64,000 bases of DNA from Pyxidicoccus trucidator (lineage in GTDB: Bacteria > Myxococcota > Myxococcia > Myxococcales > Myxococcaceae), in the NCBI RefSeq assembly GCF_010894435.1, contig NZ_JAAIXZ010000026.1, positions 1-64,000 on the forward strand. Reading direction: 5' to 3'. Under the pieces are notes generated by a model that ran no database searches, had not been told where the DNA came from, and saw nothing but the letters and a program-made list of their open reading frames with translations. Position 1 is the first letter of the stretch. Every line of letters begins with the position of its first letter. Of this stretch, positions 33,721-42,246 are shown piece by piece. Both the position numbers and the translations under genes were made by a program.

Positions 33721-34800
33721 TCAGGTCTGCCCCAGCCGCACGCTTCGCCGCAGCAAGCCAAGAAAGAGCGGACCTCCGAGGAGCGCGGTGACGACGCCCA
33801 CGGGAAGGTCCTGGTTGAAGAGGGGGAAGGCCAGCCGCGCCAGCAGGTCCGCGAGCAGGAGGAAGGCCGCGCCGCCCAGCGCGGACAGCGGAACCAGCAG
33901 CCGCTGGTCCGGGCCGAAGGCCAGCCGCAGCAAGTGCGGGACGATGAGGCCCACGAAGCCGATGAGTCCCGTGAGCGCCACCGCGCCGGCCACGCTGACA
34001 CTGGAGGCGAGCAGCAGCCAGCGGCGGGTGGCATTCACCGGCACGCCTAGCGAAGCCGCGTCATCGTCACCGAGCGACAGGAGGTTGAGCCGGCCGGACA
34101 GCGCCCACATGACGCCGACCGCCGCCACCTGGAGGAGCGCTGACAGGGCCAGCGTGTTGCCGCGCTCATAGCCGAGCGTCCCCACGAGCCAGTGGAGGAT
34201 TTCGCCCAGCCGCTCCGGAGCGGACATCGTCTTGATGAGGGTGATGGCGGCGGAGGCGAAGGCGTTGAAGACGACCCCGGTGAGGAGGGCGGCGTAGGGC
34301 GCGCGGGCGGTGGCGCCCCCGCTGGCGGAGAGAACGAAGAGGATGGAGGCGCCCGCGCCGAGGAAGGCGAACAGCGCGGGTGCGGACAGGCGGGCCAGCG
34401 CTCCGCCCAGGCCTGGAGCGACCTCGCTCACGGTGCCCAGGCCCACGGCGAGCGCCAGGGTGGCCCCGAGCGCGGCCCCGCCGGAGACACCGAGGATGAA
34501 GGGGTCGGCCAGGGGGTTGCGAAGCAGGCCCTGGAGCGTGGTGCCCGAGACGGCGAGCCCCGCGCCGACGATGGCGGCGAGCAGCGCGCGGGGCAGGCGC
34601 AGGGACCAGAAGATGACCGCGTCGGAGGAGGCGGGGTCCGTCAGCGCGGCGGTGAGGGAGATGGGCTGCTCACCGAAGCGCACGGCCACGGCGAACGAGA
34701 CGCACAGCAGCGCGAGGAAGGCACAGAAGAGCGCGAGGACTCGCGAGGCGCGGAAGCCATACGCGCCTCTGCTCGAAACGGGTGTCTCCGCGCTCGTCAC
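33721..34800 (-). CDS. btuC: FecCD-type permease of a cobalamin ABC importer (BtuC-like), 359 aa
   Basis: About ten hydrophobic helices with the family blocks LPRALLAAIVGAGLAVSG, LQGLLRNPLADPFILGVSGGA, GLIGFVGLIVPHLLR and LLADLLAR identify a BtuC/FecD/FhuB permease. The length is typical. It is the last gene of the minus-strand set that begins with the TonB-dependent receptor and its cobalamin riboswitch, so the substrate is most likely cobalamin. A possible signal anchor precedes helix one. The ATPase is not adjacent, and the nearest candidate is at 24433. Confidence 0.88.
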   Translation of the reverse strand: MTSAETPVSSRGAYGFRASRVLALFCAFLALLCVSFAVAVRFGEQPISLTAALTDPASSDAVIFWSLRLPRALLAAIVGAGLAVSGTTLQGLLRNPLADPFILGVSGGAALGATLALAVGLGTVSEVAPGLGGALARLSAPALFAFLGAGASILFVLSASGGATARAPYAALLTGVVFNAFASAAITLIKTMSAPERLGEILHWLVGTLGYERGNTLALSALLQVAAVGVMWALSGRLNLLSLGDDDAASLGVPVNATRRWLLLASSVSVAGAVALTGLIGFVGLIVPHLLRLAFGPDQRLLVPLSALGGAAFLLLADLLARLAFPLFNQDLPVGVVTALLGGPLFLGLLRRSVRLGQT

Positions 34801-34867
34801 GGCGCGCCCCTCCCTTCGCCAGGGACGCGGTGCGAGTCACGGCTCGGGATGCGTGCGCCCACCCCCG

Positions 34868-35347
34868 TCACCGCTTGGGCCGCATGAGGACGTAGCGCCG
34901 CGTGCTGCCATCCACGTCGACGGTGGCGACGACCTGCCACCCCTCGGCGCCGAGCTGCTGGAGCTGCGCGAGGTCCGCCTCCGGGTCCTCGCGGCGCAGG
35001 AACGTGTACTCCACGGCCTGCACGGGCGCGGGGGACGGAGGCGAGGGGGCGACGGCGGCCGAGGACGACTCGGTGGGCACGGCCTTGCGGGTGGAGGCCG
35101 GTGGGCGGGAAGCCGGAGCTCGCACGGGTGCCTCAGCCGGAGCAGCCACCCGGGTGGGCGTCGCGGCCGGCGCGGGAGCTGGAGGTCGCGCCTCGGTCCG
35201 GGAGGAAGCCGGCGCGGGAGTGGAAGCGTCGGGGCGCGCCGAGGGCGAGGCCGCCTGCGCGTGGCCGTCGGCAGGCAGCAGCGAGGCGCCCAGGGCAACC
35301 GGCACGAGGCACGCGGAGACGACGAGTGACGACAGACGGCGGAGCAT
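34868..35347 (-). CDS. Exported Pro/Ala-rich protein with DUF4177-like C-terminus, 159 aa
   Basis: ATG 35347 (MLRRLSSLVV) opens a signal peptide ending near DGHAQA. Residues ~30-110 are Pro/Ala/Ser/Arg-rich and disordered, long enough to span part of the periplasm. The last ~50 residues (VEYTFLRRE, LQQLGAEGWQVVATVD, YVLMRPKR) resemble the small DUF4177-type domain. It lies between btuF and btuC on the same strand with gaps of 108 and 67 bases, so it may be a component of the B12 importer. No function is known. Confidence 0.7.
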   Translation of the reverse strand: MLRRLSSLVVSACLVPVALGASLLPADGHAQAASPSARPDASTPAPASSRTEARPPAPAPAATPTRVAAPAEAPVRAPASRPPASTRKAVPTESSSAAVAPSPPSPAPVQAVEYTFLRREDPEADLAQLQQLGAEGWQVVATVDVDGSTRRYVLMRPKR

Positions 35348-35455
35348 GGGGGAGCACTCCAGGGAGAGACGGCCACGCATCTACTCCGGTCGCCGCCGCC
35401 CCGAAAGCCCTCCGCGCATCACCCGTTCGGAAGGGCACCGCACGCCCCGGTGCGG

Positions 35456-36361
35456 CTAGGGCTTCGCGCCACCCTTCCCGGCCGCTTCCGGGTGAAGCAG
35501 CCGGAACAGCTCCTCCAGGCCCTGGCCCAGCGACGGACCGGGCTGCAGCAGCGCGAGCGAGGGCAGCTCTACCCAGCGAGCGCCCGACAGGCCCGGGAGC
35601 CCACGCAGCTTGTCCTTGCCCACGTCCACGTCCGCGGCGTCCACCACCACGTCGGGACGGGAGCGAACGACGCGCTCCACCGAGTACACGGGATACGCGG
35701 AGCCTCCATCCGCGGCCACGTTGATGCCCCCCGCGTCCTTCAGCAGCTCATTCGCGAAGGAGCCAGGGCCGGCGACCACGAGCGGCTCGAAGCCATAGGC
35801 GAACAGCACGCGCGGCGCGGGGAGCTTCTTCGCGGCCTCGCGGACGCGAGTGCGCGTGGCCTCGATGCGGGAGACGACGGCCTCCGCCTCCTTCTGCCGG
35901 CCGAGCGCCACGCCCACCGCGCGCATGCCGGCGAGCACGTCCGCGACGGAGTGCAGCGGCAGGAGCAGCACGGGCACACCCAGCTCCGCCATCTTCTCCA
36001 CGGGGCGCTGGTTGCCCGGACCCGGCTGCACCAGGACGAGGTCCGGCTTCAGCGCCACCACCGACTCGACGGACGGGTCCACGAAGCCGCCCACGCGGGG
36101 GAGCTTCTCCACCTCCTTCGCCTCGTCGAAGCGAGACACGCCCACCAGCGTGCTGCCCGCCCCCACCGTGAGCACCATCTCCGTCAGCGATGGGGCCAGC
36201 GTCACCACGCGTCGCACCCGGGCCGGAGCCGGCGGCCCCAGCGTGCGAGGCCCCTGGTGCGTGGGGGCACTGGCCGCCCCCGCCGAGCCCGTGACGAGGC
36301 ACAGCACGGTGGCCAGCACGGCAAGCCACGGGACGCGGAAGCTGGAAGAGCGCAGGTTCAT
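35456..36361 (-). CDS. btuF: Periplasmic cobalamin-binding protein (BtuF-like), 301 aa
   Basis: ATG 36361 gives a signal peptide (FRVPWLAVLATVLCLVTGSAGA). The mature part has RVVTLAPSLTEMVLTVGAG, LVGVSRFDE, VGGFVDPSVESVVALKPDLVL and a C-terminal lobe, the class III binding-protein fold of BtuF. BtuF hands B12 to BtuCD. It lies 28 bases downstream of the Cys-rich lipoprotein and upstream of the permease, in line with one riboswitch-led operon. A siderophore or haem substrate is less likely because of the riboswitch. Confidence 0.9.
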   Translation of the reverse strand: MNLRSSSFRVPWLAVLATVLCLVTGSAGAASAPTHQGPRTLGPPAPARVRRVVTLAPSLTEMVLTVGAGSTLVGVSRFDEAKEVEKLPRVGGFVDPSVESVVALKPDLVLVQPGPGNQRPVEKMAELGVPVLLLPLHSVADVLAGMRAVGVALGRQKEAEAVVSRIEATRTRVREAAKKLPAPRVLFAYGFEPLVVAGPGSFANELLKDAGGINVAADGGSAYPVYSVERVVRSRPDVVVDAADVDVGKDKLRGLPGLSGARWVELPSLALLQPGPSLGQGLEELFRLLHPEAAGKGGAKP

Positions 36362-36389
36362 TCTCACGGTGGATTCACCCTCGGGAACT

Positions 36390-38000
36390 TCAAGGCAGCG
36401 CGGTGACGTCGATGGCATTGGACACGGGACGGCGAGGGTCCACGGGGCACGCCTCCAGGGCCGGGCCTCGCGCCTGGGGCGTCGTGTGGCCACGGCGCTC
36501 CACGAGCCTGCCGTCCTCCACCTCCACCACGAAGACGCGGCCCGCGTTGGTGTCGCCCAGATACACGGCGCCTCCCGCCACGGCGAAGCGGCTGGCCACG
36601 GCGAGACGGCAGCCCTGGGTGCCAGGCTCGCAACCCGGGCTCAGCGCGTAGGACGCCACGGCCACGTCGTCCTTCACCAGCACCAGTCCGGTGGCGCGCA
36701 CGGAGTCGGCGAGGCCGCCATTCGCACGGTCGAGTCGGGCCTCGCCCAGGCAGGCGACCACGAGTTGCTCCCCCACTCCCTCCACATAGCCGGCGTTGAG
36801 GCAGTCCTCCGCGCCCAGGTCGATGGCACTCACCCCACCATCCGCGGGGTCGATGCGCGCGAGCATCCCCGGCCCGTTGGGCAGGTAGTTGTTGTACGGG
36901 TTGAGGTTGGTGAGGGCCACGTACACGCCACCGTCCGTCGCCGCCACCGAGTACGGCAGCGGCAGCACCGTGCCGCCGTCGAAGGACTTCAAGTCCAACC
37001 CGGTGAGCGGAATCGTGTCCACCCTGCTCGGCTGCTCGGGGTTGGAGACGTCCAGCCGGACCACCGCGTTGCCGGAAGCGAAGTCATTGCTGGCGGTGCC
37101 GAACAACGGGACGTAGAGCAGCGTGCCCCACTTCGCGATGCCCTGCGGGCTGGTGTTCCGCCCCAGGTTCACCTGCGACACGGTGCGCAGGCCCAGGCCG
37201 CCGCCCTGGGTGGGGCCCTCGCGCTTGAGCACCTGGAGCGTGTTGTTCACCGAGTCGACGACGTAGACATACGGCGGGTCCACGAACACGTCATTGGGCG
37301 AGCCGGCCGTCGCGCCCAGCGAGTCCTCCTCCACCACGGCCCCCAGCTCACCGCCCGCGGCCTGGAGCAGCCGGGAGTTCGTCGCGTCCGCGGCGAGCAC
37401 GAAGCCCTCCCACGCGGCGAGCGACTGCACTCCGGCACCAAACTGCCGCCGGGGCCCGAGTGCATCCGTCCCCGCCTGGATGCCCACCAACTGCCCGTTG
37501 GTGTAGCAGGCCGTCACCACGTCGTACGCGCACCGGCCCGCGTGACACGACTGCACGTCCGGGCACGCGTTGCCGCAAGCGCCACAGTTCAACGTGTCCG
37601 CCCGGAGGTCCACGCACGAGTCTCCACACCGCGTCGCGCCCGCCGAGCAGCCCTCGCGGCACGTCCCTGTCTCGCACACCTGGCCGGAGGGACACGCGTT
37701 GCCACACGCGCCGCAGTGGGCCACGTCGCTCGCGGTGGCCACGCACGCGCCGCCGCAGGACTCCGTGCCGGGGCGGCACTCACACGCGCCCTGCTGACAG
37801 GACTGCCCGGCGCCGCACGCATTGCCGCACGCGCCACAGTTCGACGTGTCACCGCCGAGGTCCACACACGTCTCGCCACAGACACTGAGGCCCGAGGTGC
37901 ACACCACGCCCTCGTCCGGGCAGCCGGTGAGCGTCAGGCCCGCCAGGGCCACCAGCAGCAGCGGGAGGAGCGGCTCAAGGGGACGAGGCCAGCGCGGCAT
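36390..38000 (-). CDS. Cys-rich, propeller-like surface lipoprotein in the B12 operon, 536 aa
   Basis: The signal ends with the lipobox LTGC (about residue 27). Three copies of a Cys module follow, each containing NCGACGNAC or HCGACGNAC and ending GxxCxxGxC (about 50-155), similar to Stig1-like modules common in myxobacterial surface proteins. Residues ~165-536 look like a beta-propeller (SPNDVFVDPPYVYVVDS, GTLLYVPLFG, GVYVALTNLNPY, AVYLGDTNAGRVFVVE). The gene starts 26 bases inside the 3' end of the receptor gene, so it is tightly coupled to it. By context it may capture cobalamin at the surface and pass it to the receptor, like BtuG. This is inference. Confidence 0.78.
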   Translation of the reverse strand: MPRWPRPLEPLLPLLLVALAGLTLTGCPDEGVVCTSGLSVCGETCVDLGGDTSNCGACGNACGAGQSCQQGACECRPGTESCGGACVATASDVAHCGACGNACPSGQVCETGTCREGCSAGATRCGDSCVDLRADTLNCGACGNACPDVQSCHAGRCAYDVVTACYTNGQLVGIQAGTDALGPRRQFGAGVQSLAAWEGFVLAADATNSRLLQAAGGELGAVVEEDSLGATAGSPNDVFVDPPYVYVVDSVNNTLQVLKREGPTQGGGLGLRTVSQVNLGRNTSPQGIAKWGTLLYVPLFGTASNDFASGNAVVRLDVSNPEQPSRVDTIPLTGLDLKSFDGGTVLPLPYSVAATDGGVYVALTNLNPYNNYLPNGPGMLARIDPADGGVSAIDLGAEDCLNAGYVEGVGEQLVVACLGEARLDRANGGLADSVRATGLVLVKDDVAVASYALSPGCEPGTQGCRLAVASRFAVAGGAVYLGDTNAGRVFVVEVEDGRLVERRGHTTPQARGPALEACPVDPRRPVSNAIDVTALP

Positions 38001-40185
38001 GAGGCTCCTCGGGGGTAGGAGAGGCGGATGAGGTGGAGGGCGCGGAGCCCTCCCGGTCCAGCGCCACCGCGAGCGTCACGTACGCGGCGCGGCCCGGCAG
38101 CGGGAAGCCGGTGAAGTCATAGGCCCGCACGTCGAGGAGGTTCTTCACCTCGACGGAGAGGGTAAGGTCCGGCTTGTGCAGGAAGGTGCTGGAAGCGCCC
38201 GCGCTCAGCAGGGCGCGCGAGGGCAGGCTGCGCGAGCCGGTGCGGTTGACGAGCTGCGAGGCCTGGTAGAGCACCTCGGTGCGGGCGTTGAGCCAGTCCG
38301 GGCCCGCGCGCACGCGCCCTACCCACTTGTGGCGGGGGCGGTACGGCAGGTCCATGCCAAAGAAGCGCGGGTCTCCAAAACGGTTCTGCGTGCGCAGCCA
38401 CGTGTAGCTGGCGCTGGCGGACAGCCACGGGAGCGGGTGTGCCTCGCCCTCCAGCTCCGCGCCCCACACGCGCGCGGCGTCGAAGTTGTACGGACGCGCG
38501 AGCAGCGGCGGGTACAGCTCATACGCGATGAGGTTCTCGTACAGCGCGCCGAAGACCCCCGCGGTGGCGCTCCAGCGGGGCTCCGCGTCGTCCTCCTCGC
38601 CCGCGCGAGCGTCGGAGCGCCAGGACACCGCCGCGTCCGCGTACAGGGCGCGCTCGGGCTTGAGTCCCGGGTTGGGCAGCAGTGTGCCCTGGCGGATGTA
38701 CAGCTCCAGGAAGGACGGCGCACGGTGGGACTGGCCGACGTTGGCGCGCAGGCTGAAGCCGCCGCCTGGTGACACGGCCGCGCCCAGCTTCGGGGACAGC
38801 AGCCAGTACGGACCCACGCGCTCCACCCGCAGCGAGGGCACCACACTCACGGCGCCGCCGAGGAGCCGCACCTCGTCCATCGCCATGACGCTCGCGCGCC
38901 ACCATGACGCGGACTGCGCGTCCTGCGCCTCGGTGACACCCTCGGCGGAGGAGGCCACCGTGACGGTGAGCGCCTGCATGTCCCCCAACGCCCGGCGTCC
39001 CTCCAGCTCCACACCGCCCACCGAGTGCCGCTGCACGCCGCCCGCGCCCGGCAGGGCTCCCGTCACCTCCAGCCCGTTGCGCTGGAAGAAGCCTCGCGCA
39101 CTGCCCTGCCCCACGGCGCCAAGGAGTCCCGACCAGCGCAGGCCCAGCGCCAGTCGGCCCAGCTCCTGGTTGCCGGAGGACTGTGGGTTCTGCACGGTGC
39201 CGGGGATGGCGCGGTCCTCCAGCGACAGCTCCGCGAGCGCATCCAGGCGTGAGCCTCCGGGAAGCCGCCGCCGGTAGCGCAGCAGCCCACCGCCACCCCG
39301 CGCGTCGTTGCGCGCGCGCAGCTCGGAGACGAGCGGGTTGTCGTCCACCGCGGGCAGCTCGTCCAGCTCGTACGTGAAGTCCCCGTCCGAGCGCCCCGCA
39401 TGCACCAACAACAGCGCCTGTCCGTCGAGCAGCGGGCCCGTGGCGGCCACATGGCCCAGCACCGTGTCCCAGCTCCCGTACGTCACCTCGCCGCTGGTGC
39501 GCAGGTGCGGACCGGGCGCGCGGGTGATGATGTTCACCGCGCCGCCGAGTCCTCCCGAGCCATAGCGCGCGCCCGCGCCACCGCGCAGCACCTCGAAGCG
39601 CTCCACCAGCGCGGCGGGAATCTGCGACAGGTCCGCCATGCCGCCCGCGCCGTTGAGGGGAATCCCATCCAGGAACACGAGCACGCCGTTGGCCGCCGCA
39701 CCGCGCACCACCAGGCTCTTGCTCTGCCCGTAGCCACCGGAGTCCTGCACCGCGAGCCCCACGGAGCCCACGAGCAGCTCCGCCGTGTCACGCGCCTCAC
39801 CCGCGCGCTCGCGAGCGTCGATGACGGTGATGGCGCCGGTGGGGTCTCGACGCTCCGGCGACTCCGGAGGCGGGGGCGTCTTCCCGCGGACCACGGTGGT
39901 GCGAGGAGCGAACGGCTCGGACTCAACAGCGGGGGCATCACCCGGCGCGGAGGCAGCGGCCGGCATCCCGCCATCGGCCGGCTTGGAGGCAGCAGCCGGC
40001 TCGGAGGCAACAGCCGGCTCGGAGGCAGCGGCCGGCTCGGACGCAACAGCCGGCTCGGACGCAGCGGCCGGCTCGGAGGCAGCAGGGGGCACCCCGCCAT
40101 CGGCCTCGGGAGCCTGTGCGTGCGCGACGAGCGGGATGTTGAGCGCCAGGCACGCCACGGCCCTGGCGAGGAAGGTCCACCGCAT
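37975..40185 (-). CDS. btuB: TonB-dependent outer-membrane receptor, probable cobalamin receptor (BtuB-like), 736 aa
   Basis: ATG 40185 (MRWTFLARAVACLALN) follows the riboswitch and opens a signal peptide ending HAQA. A repetitive SEPAAA/SEPAVA stretch (about residues 35-65) comes next. TTVVRG is a plausible TonB box. The plug domain contains ELLVGSVGLAVQDSGGYGQ, LVFLDGIPLNG and RYGSGGLGGAVNIITRAPG. The C-terminal ~550 residues form the beta-barrel, ending with aromatic-rich strands (FTGFPLPGRAAYVTLAVALD) before a short tail. Size fits BtuB-like receptors. The cobalamin riboswitch upstream makes B12 the likely substrate. Confidence 0.9.
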   Translation of the reverse strand: MRWTFLARAVACLALNIPLVAHAQAPEADGGVPPAASEPAAASEPAVASEPAAASEPAVASEPAAASKPADGGMPAAASAPGDAPAVESEPFAPRTTVVRGKTPPPPESPERRDPTGAITVIDARERAGEARDTAELLVGSVGLAVQDSGGYGQSKSLVVRGAAANGVLVFLDGIPLNGAGGMADLSQIPAALVERFEVLRGGAGARYGSGGLGGAVNIITRAPGPHLRTSGEVTYGSWDTVLGHVAATGPLLDGQALLLVHAGRSDGDFTYELDELPAVDDNPLVSELRARNDARGGGGLLRYRRRLPGGSRLDALAELSLEDRAIPGTVQNPQSSGNQELGRLALGLRWSGLLGAVGQGSARGFFQRNGLEVTGALPGAGGVQRHSVGGVELEGRRALGDMQALTVTVASSAEGVTEAQDAQSASWWRASVMAMDEVRLLGGAVSVVPSLRVERVGPYWLLSPKLGAAVSPGGGFSLRANVGQSHRAPSFLELYIRQGTLLPNPGLKPERALYADAAVSWRSDARAGEEDDAEPRWSATAGVFGALYENLIAYELYPPLLARPYNFDAARVWGAELEGEAHPLPWLSASASYTWLRTQNRFGDPRFFGMDLPYRPRHKWVGRVRAGPDWLNARTEVLYQASQLVNRTGSRSLPSRALLSAGASSTFLHKPDLTLSVEVKNLLDVRAYDFTGFPLPGRAAYVTLAVALDREGSAPSTSSASPTPEEPHAALASSP
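39978..40092 (-). repeat. Tandem repeat encoding Ser-Glu-Pro-Ala-x-Ala near the receptor N-terminus
   Basis: About six 18-bp units encode (A)SEP-AAA or SEP-AVA between the signal peptide and the TonB box. Differences are mostly single substitutions, suggesting recent expansion. It probably forms a flexible periplasmic tether. Confidence 0.8.
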
Positions 40186-40260
40186 GCTCCGCCTTCCGCT
40201 CTCTCCATCGAAGAGAGAAGGCCACCCGCCCGTGCCGTTGCATGGCACGGTCGAACCCCT

Positions 40261-40475
40261 GGGCAGGTCTCCTGGCTGACGGGCTCCGGAGTCAGGCGCA
40301 CGCCGCGCCATTCCGGAAGGGGCCTTCCGCCTTCCCCCGAAGCGCCGCGAGGCCGCTGCCGGAGTGGCGACTGACCGAAGTCCCCGGCCCTGACCTCAGG
40401 GCTGCCCGTTCACAGTGGCGGGACCGCGCCGGAATCTCACCGGCTTCCCTCTTGAAAGCCCGACATGGGCACCCA
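40261..40475 (-). promoter_or_regulatory. Cobalamin riboswitch upstream of the TonB-dependent receptor
   Basis: On the minus strand: GGTGCCC (40473), GAGGGAAGCCGGTGAGATTC, GGTCCCGCCACTGTGAACGG, and near the 3' end GACTCCGGAGCCCGTCAGCC then AGGAGACCTGCCC. This is the standard cobalamin riboswitch order. It ends about 75 bases before the receptor start. A small hairpin (ACCCC/GGGGGT, 40482-40497) sits upstream between it and the FHA gene stop. Confidence 0.96.
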
Positions 40476-40497
40476 AGGGCGCACCCCTTCTAGGGGG

Positions 40498-41025
40498 TCA
40501 CCCCCCGCGCGTCAAGCGAGCCGGGGGACGCAGCGCGGACGAGCGGACATACTGTTCGAACGCCTCCGCCTGGAGGAACAACAACTCCACACCGCCCAGC
40601 CGCAGCGAGGCCTGGCGGAACAGCGGCGCGGGCCGGCCCGGGAGAATCAGCACCCCGTCCTGGAACGTCCCGTTGTGGCTCTCCAAATCCGTGACGCTCC
40701 ACATGCCGGTGTGCGGCTCCTGGCGGAAACGCGCGTGCATGCGGGACACGGTGGGCTCCGACACGACGATGTCGCACTCGGAGCTTCGGCCCACCGTCAC
40801 CTCGGACGTGCCGGTGCGCGGACGCGGGCGGACCTCGAAGACGAGCGGCTCCACCGAGCGGGCCTGGGGCCTGCGCCCCGTCTGAGTGAGGCCCTGCGTC
40901 TGCGTCACGGTGGTCGGCAGCGCGGGCACCGCCTCCCACACCAGCACGGGCCAGCGGAGGGTGCGCAGCAGCGCGTCACGGTCGGCCAGCAACTGGGAAA
41001 CCAGGGTGGACAGGCGATGGAGCAC
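40498..41025 (-). CDS. FHA domain protein, 175 aa
   Basis: Start GTG 41025 has an excellent GGAGG nine bases before it; a longer TTG start at 41121 is possible but lacks one. The N-terminal ~70 residues are helical (HRLSTLVSQLLADRD). The FHA domain (about 75-170) has VTVGRSSECDIVV, SRMHARF and ESHNGTFQDG, retaining the Gly-Arg, Ser, His and Asn that bind phosphothreonine. No output domain is attached, so it is probably an adaptor for one of the many Ser/Thr kinases. Its stop is close to the riboswitch promoter region of the receptor operon. Confidence 0.88.
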   Translation of the reverse strand: MLHRLSTLVSQLLADRDALLRTLRWPVLVWEAVPALPTTVTQTQGLTQTGRRPQARSVEPLVFEVRPRPRTGTSEVTVGRSSECDIVVSEPTVSRMHARFRQEPHTGMWSVTDLESHNGTFQDGVLILPGRPAPLFRQASLRLGGVELLFLQAEAFEQYVRSSALRPPARLTRGG

Positions 41026-41145
41026 GGGCTGGTTCCTCCAGCGCGAGAAGCGGCGGAGCGAACCTGTGCATGGGGGTTCCAACCGGACACCCCCCGGTGC
41101 TCGGAATTTCGGCGGACGCAACCACCCCGGCGGGCAGGCGCAGCG

Positions 41146-41421
41146 TTACTCCGCCACCACTCCCGCGTCGCCGCACGGCACGCCCGCGTCAGCCACATCC
41201 CGGGCACAGTCGGGCAGGAAGCCCTCGTCCGGAGACGGAGCCCACTGCCCGTCCGGTCCTTCATCGTCCGTGGACAGCGGGCCCGAGCCCGAGTCCGGGG
41301 AGAGGATGTAGGCGACCGGGTCCTCCACGGCACAGCCCACCGCCCACGCCAGGAGCCCCGCGAGGAGCAGCCCTCGTGCGCCGACGAAGCGGGAACGCGG
41401 AACGGAGGGAAGGCGATTCAT
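41146..41421 (-). CDS. Small Asp-rich lipoprotein, 91 aa
   Basis: ATG 41421 opens a basic then hydrophobic signal (GARGLLLAGLLAWAVGC) with lipobox AVGC. The mature ~62 residues are acidic and rich in Gly, Pro and Ser with two further Cys residues, so it is probably unstructured or disulfide-linked. No family is recognised. It is followed by the FHA gene after 120 bases and preceded by the 222-residue exported protein after 46 bases, in line with one transcript. Confidence 0.7.
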   Translation of the reverse strand: MNRLPSVPRSRFVGARGLLLAGLLAWAVGCAVEDPVAYILSPDSGSGPLSTDDEGPDGQWAPSPDEGFLPDCARDVADAGVPCGDAGVVAE

Positions 41422-41467
41422 CGTCCTCTACTTTCGCGCAGGAGGAACAGGAGTGCCATCGGGGCGC

Positions 41468-42136
41468 TCACGGGAGGACGACGAACGCGAGGGTCAACCG
41501 GGGCTGCACCGCCCAGCCACGGTGGAGCGGCTGGAAGCCGTCGTCCGTGACGTAGCCCAGGATGGGGCGGCCGAAGACGACATCCATCGCGGCGGTGCCC
41601 TCCACCGCGAAGAAGCGCGACAGGCGCCAGCGCACGGAGGTATCGGGGCCCGTGAGGAGCGAGGGGATGAAGCGCGGCTTCGCCGGCTGGACGCCCCCGA
41701 ACAGGGGGAAGGAGGACCGCGCGAAGACGCGCAGGCCCGCGCCCAGGCCCGCGCCCCACCGCAGGCGCCGGGTGCGGAGCACCGCCGCGTCCAGCCAGAA
41801 GCCAAAGGTGTACTGCTCCAGCTTCACCTGGGTGCGGGGGTCGAAGATGTCGTCCGGCAGGCCCGCCAGGAACTGGAAGCGGAAGCGCAGCAGCGGGAAC
41901 TCCCACCCCGACCCGAGCAGCAGTCCCTGGTGGCCTGATGGGGTGTACCCATCCAGCGAGGCCAGGCCGCCCACCATCAGCTGCCACTGCACGGAAGAGC
42001 GCGCCACCTGCGCCGAGGGCGGAGACTCCGGAACTTCCGTCACGGGTGGAGGCGACGTCTCCTCGGCCAGCGAGGCCGGGCCGACGAGGAGCGCCACCAC
42101 GAATCCGAACCGAAGCAACCCACTGCCCGATGCCAT
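41468..42136 (-). CDS. Exported protein, probable outer-membrane beta-barrel, 222 aa
   Basis: ATG 42136 (MASGSGLLRFGFVVALLVG) starts a signal peptide ending near SLAEE. After a Pro-rich stretch the sequence alternates hydrophobic and polar residues with Gly/aromatic-rich strands (LEQYTFGFWLDAAVL, WGAGLGAGLRVFAR, FFAVEGTAAMDVVFG) and ends in LTLAFVVLP, as in small eight-stranded barrels. The family is not recognised. The next gene downstream on the strand is the small lipoprotein. Confidence 0.68.
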   Translation of the reverse strand: MASGSGLLRFGFVVALLVGPASLAEETSPPPVTEVPESPPSAQVARSSVQWQLMVGGLASLDGYTPSGHQGLLLGSGWEFPLLRFRFQFLAGLPDDIFDPRTQVKLEQYTFGFWLDAAVLRTRRLRWGAGLGAGLRVFARSSFPLFGGVQPAKPRFIPSLLTGPDTSVRWRLSRFFAVEGTAAMDVVFGRPILGYVTDDGFQPLHRGWAVQPRLTLAFVVLP

Positions 42137-42246
42137 GCCCCGGACGCTAGCGCCCGGGGACGCGGTGGGGGAAGGCCCAGGGGGGCCGCCGGCCCGCATC
42201 CTTGACGCACGGTAGGGGTGGGTTGACGGGAGGCGGGTTTCTCCCC

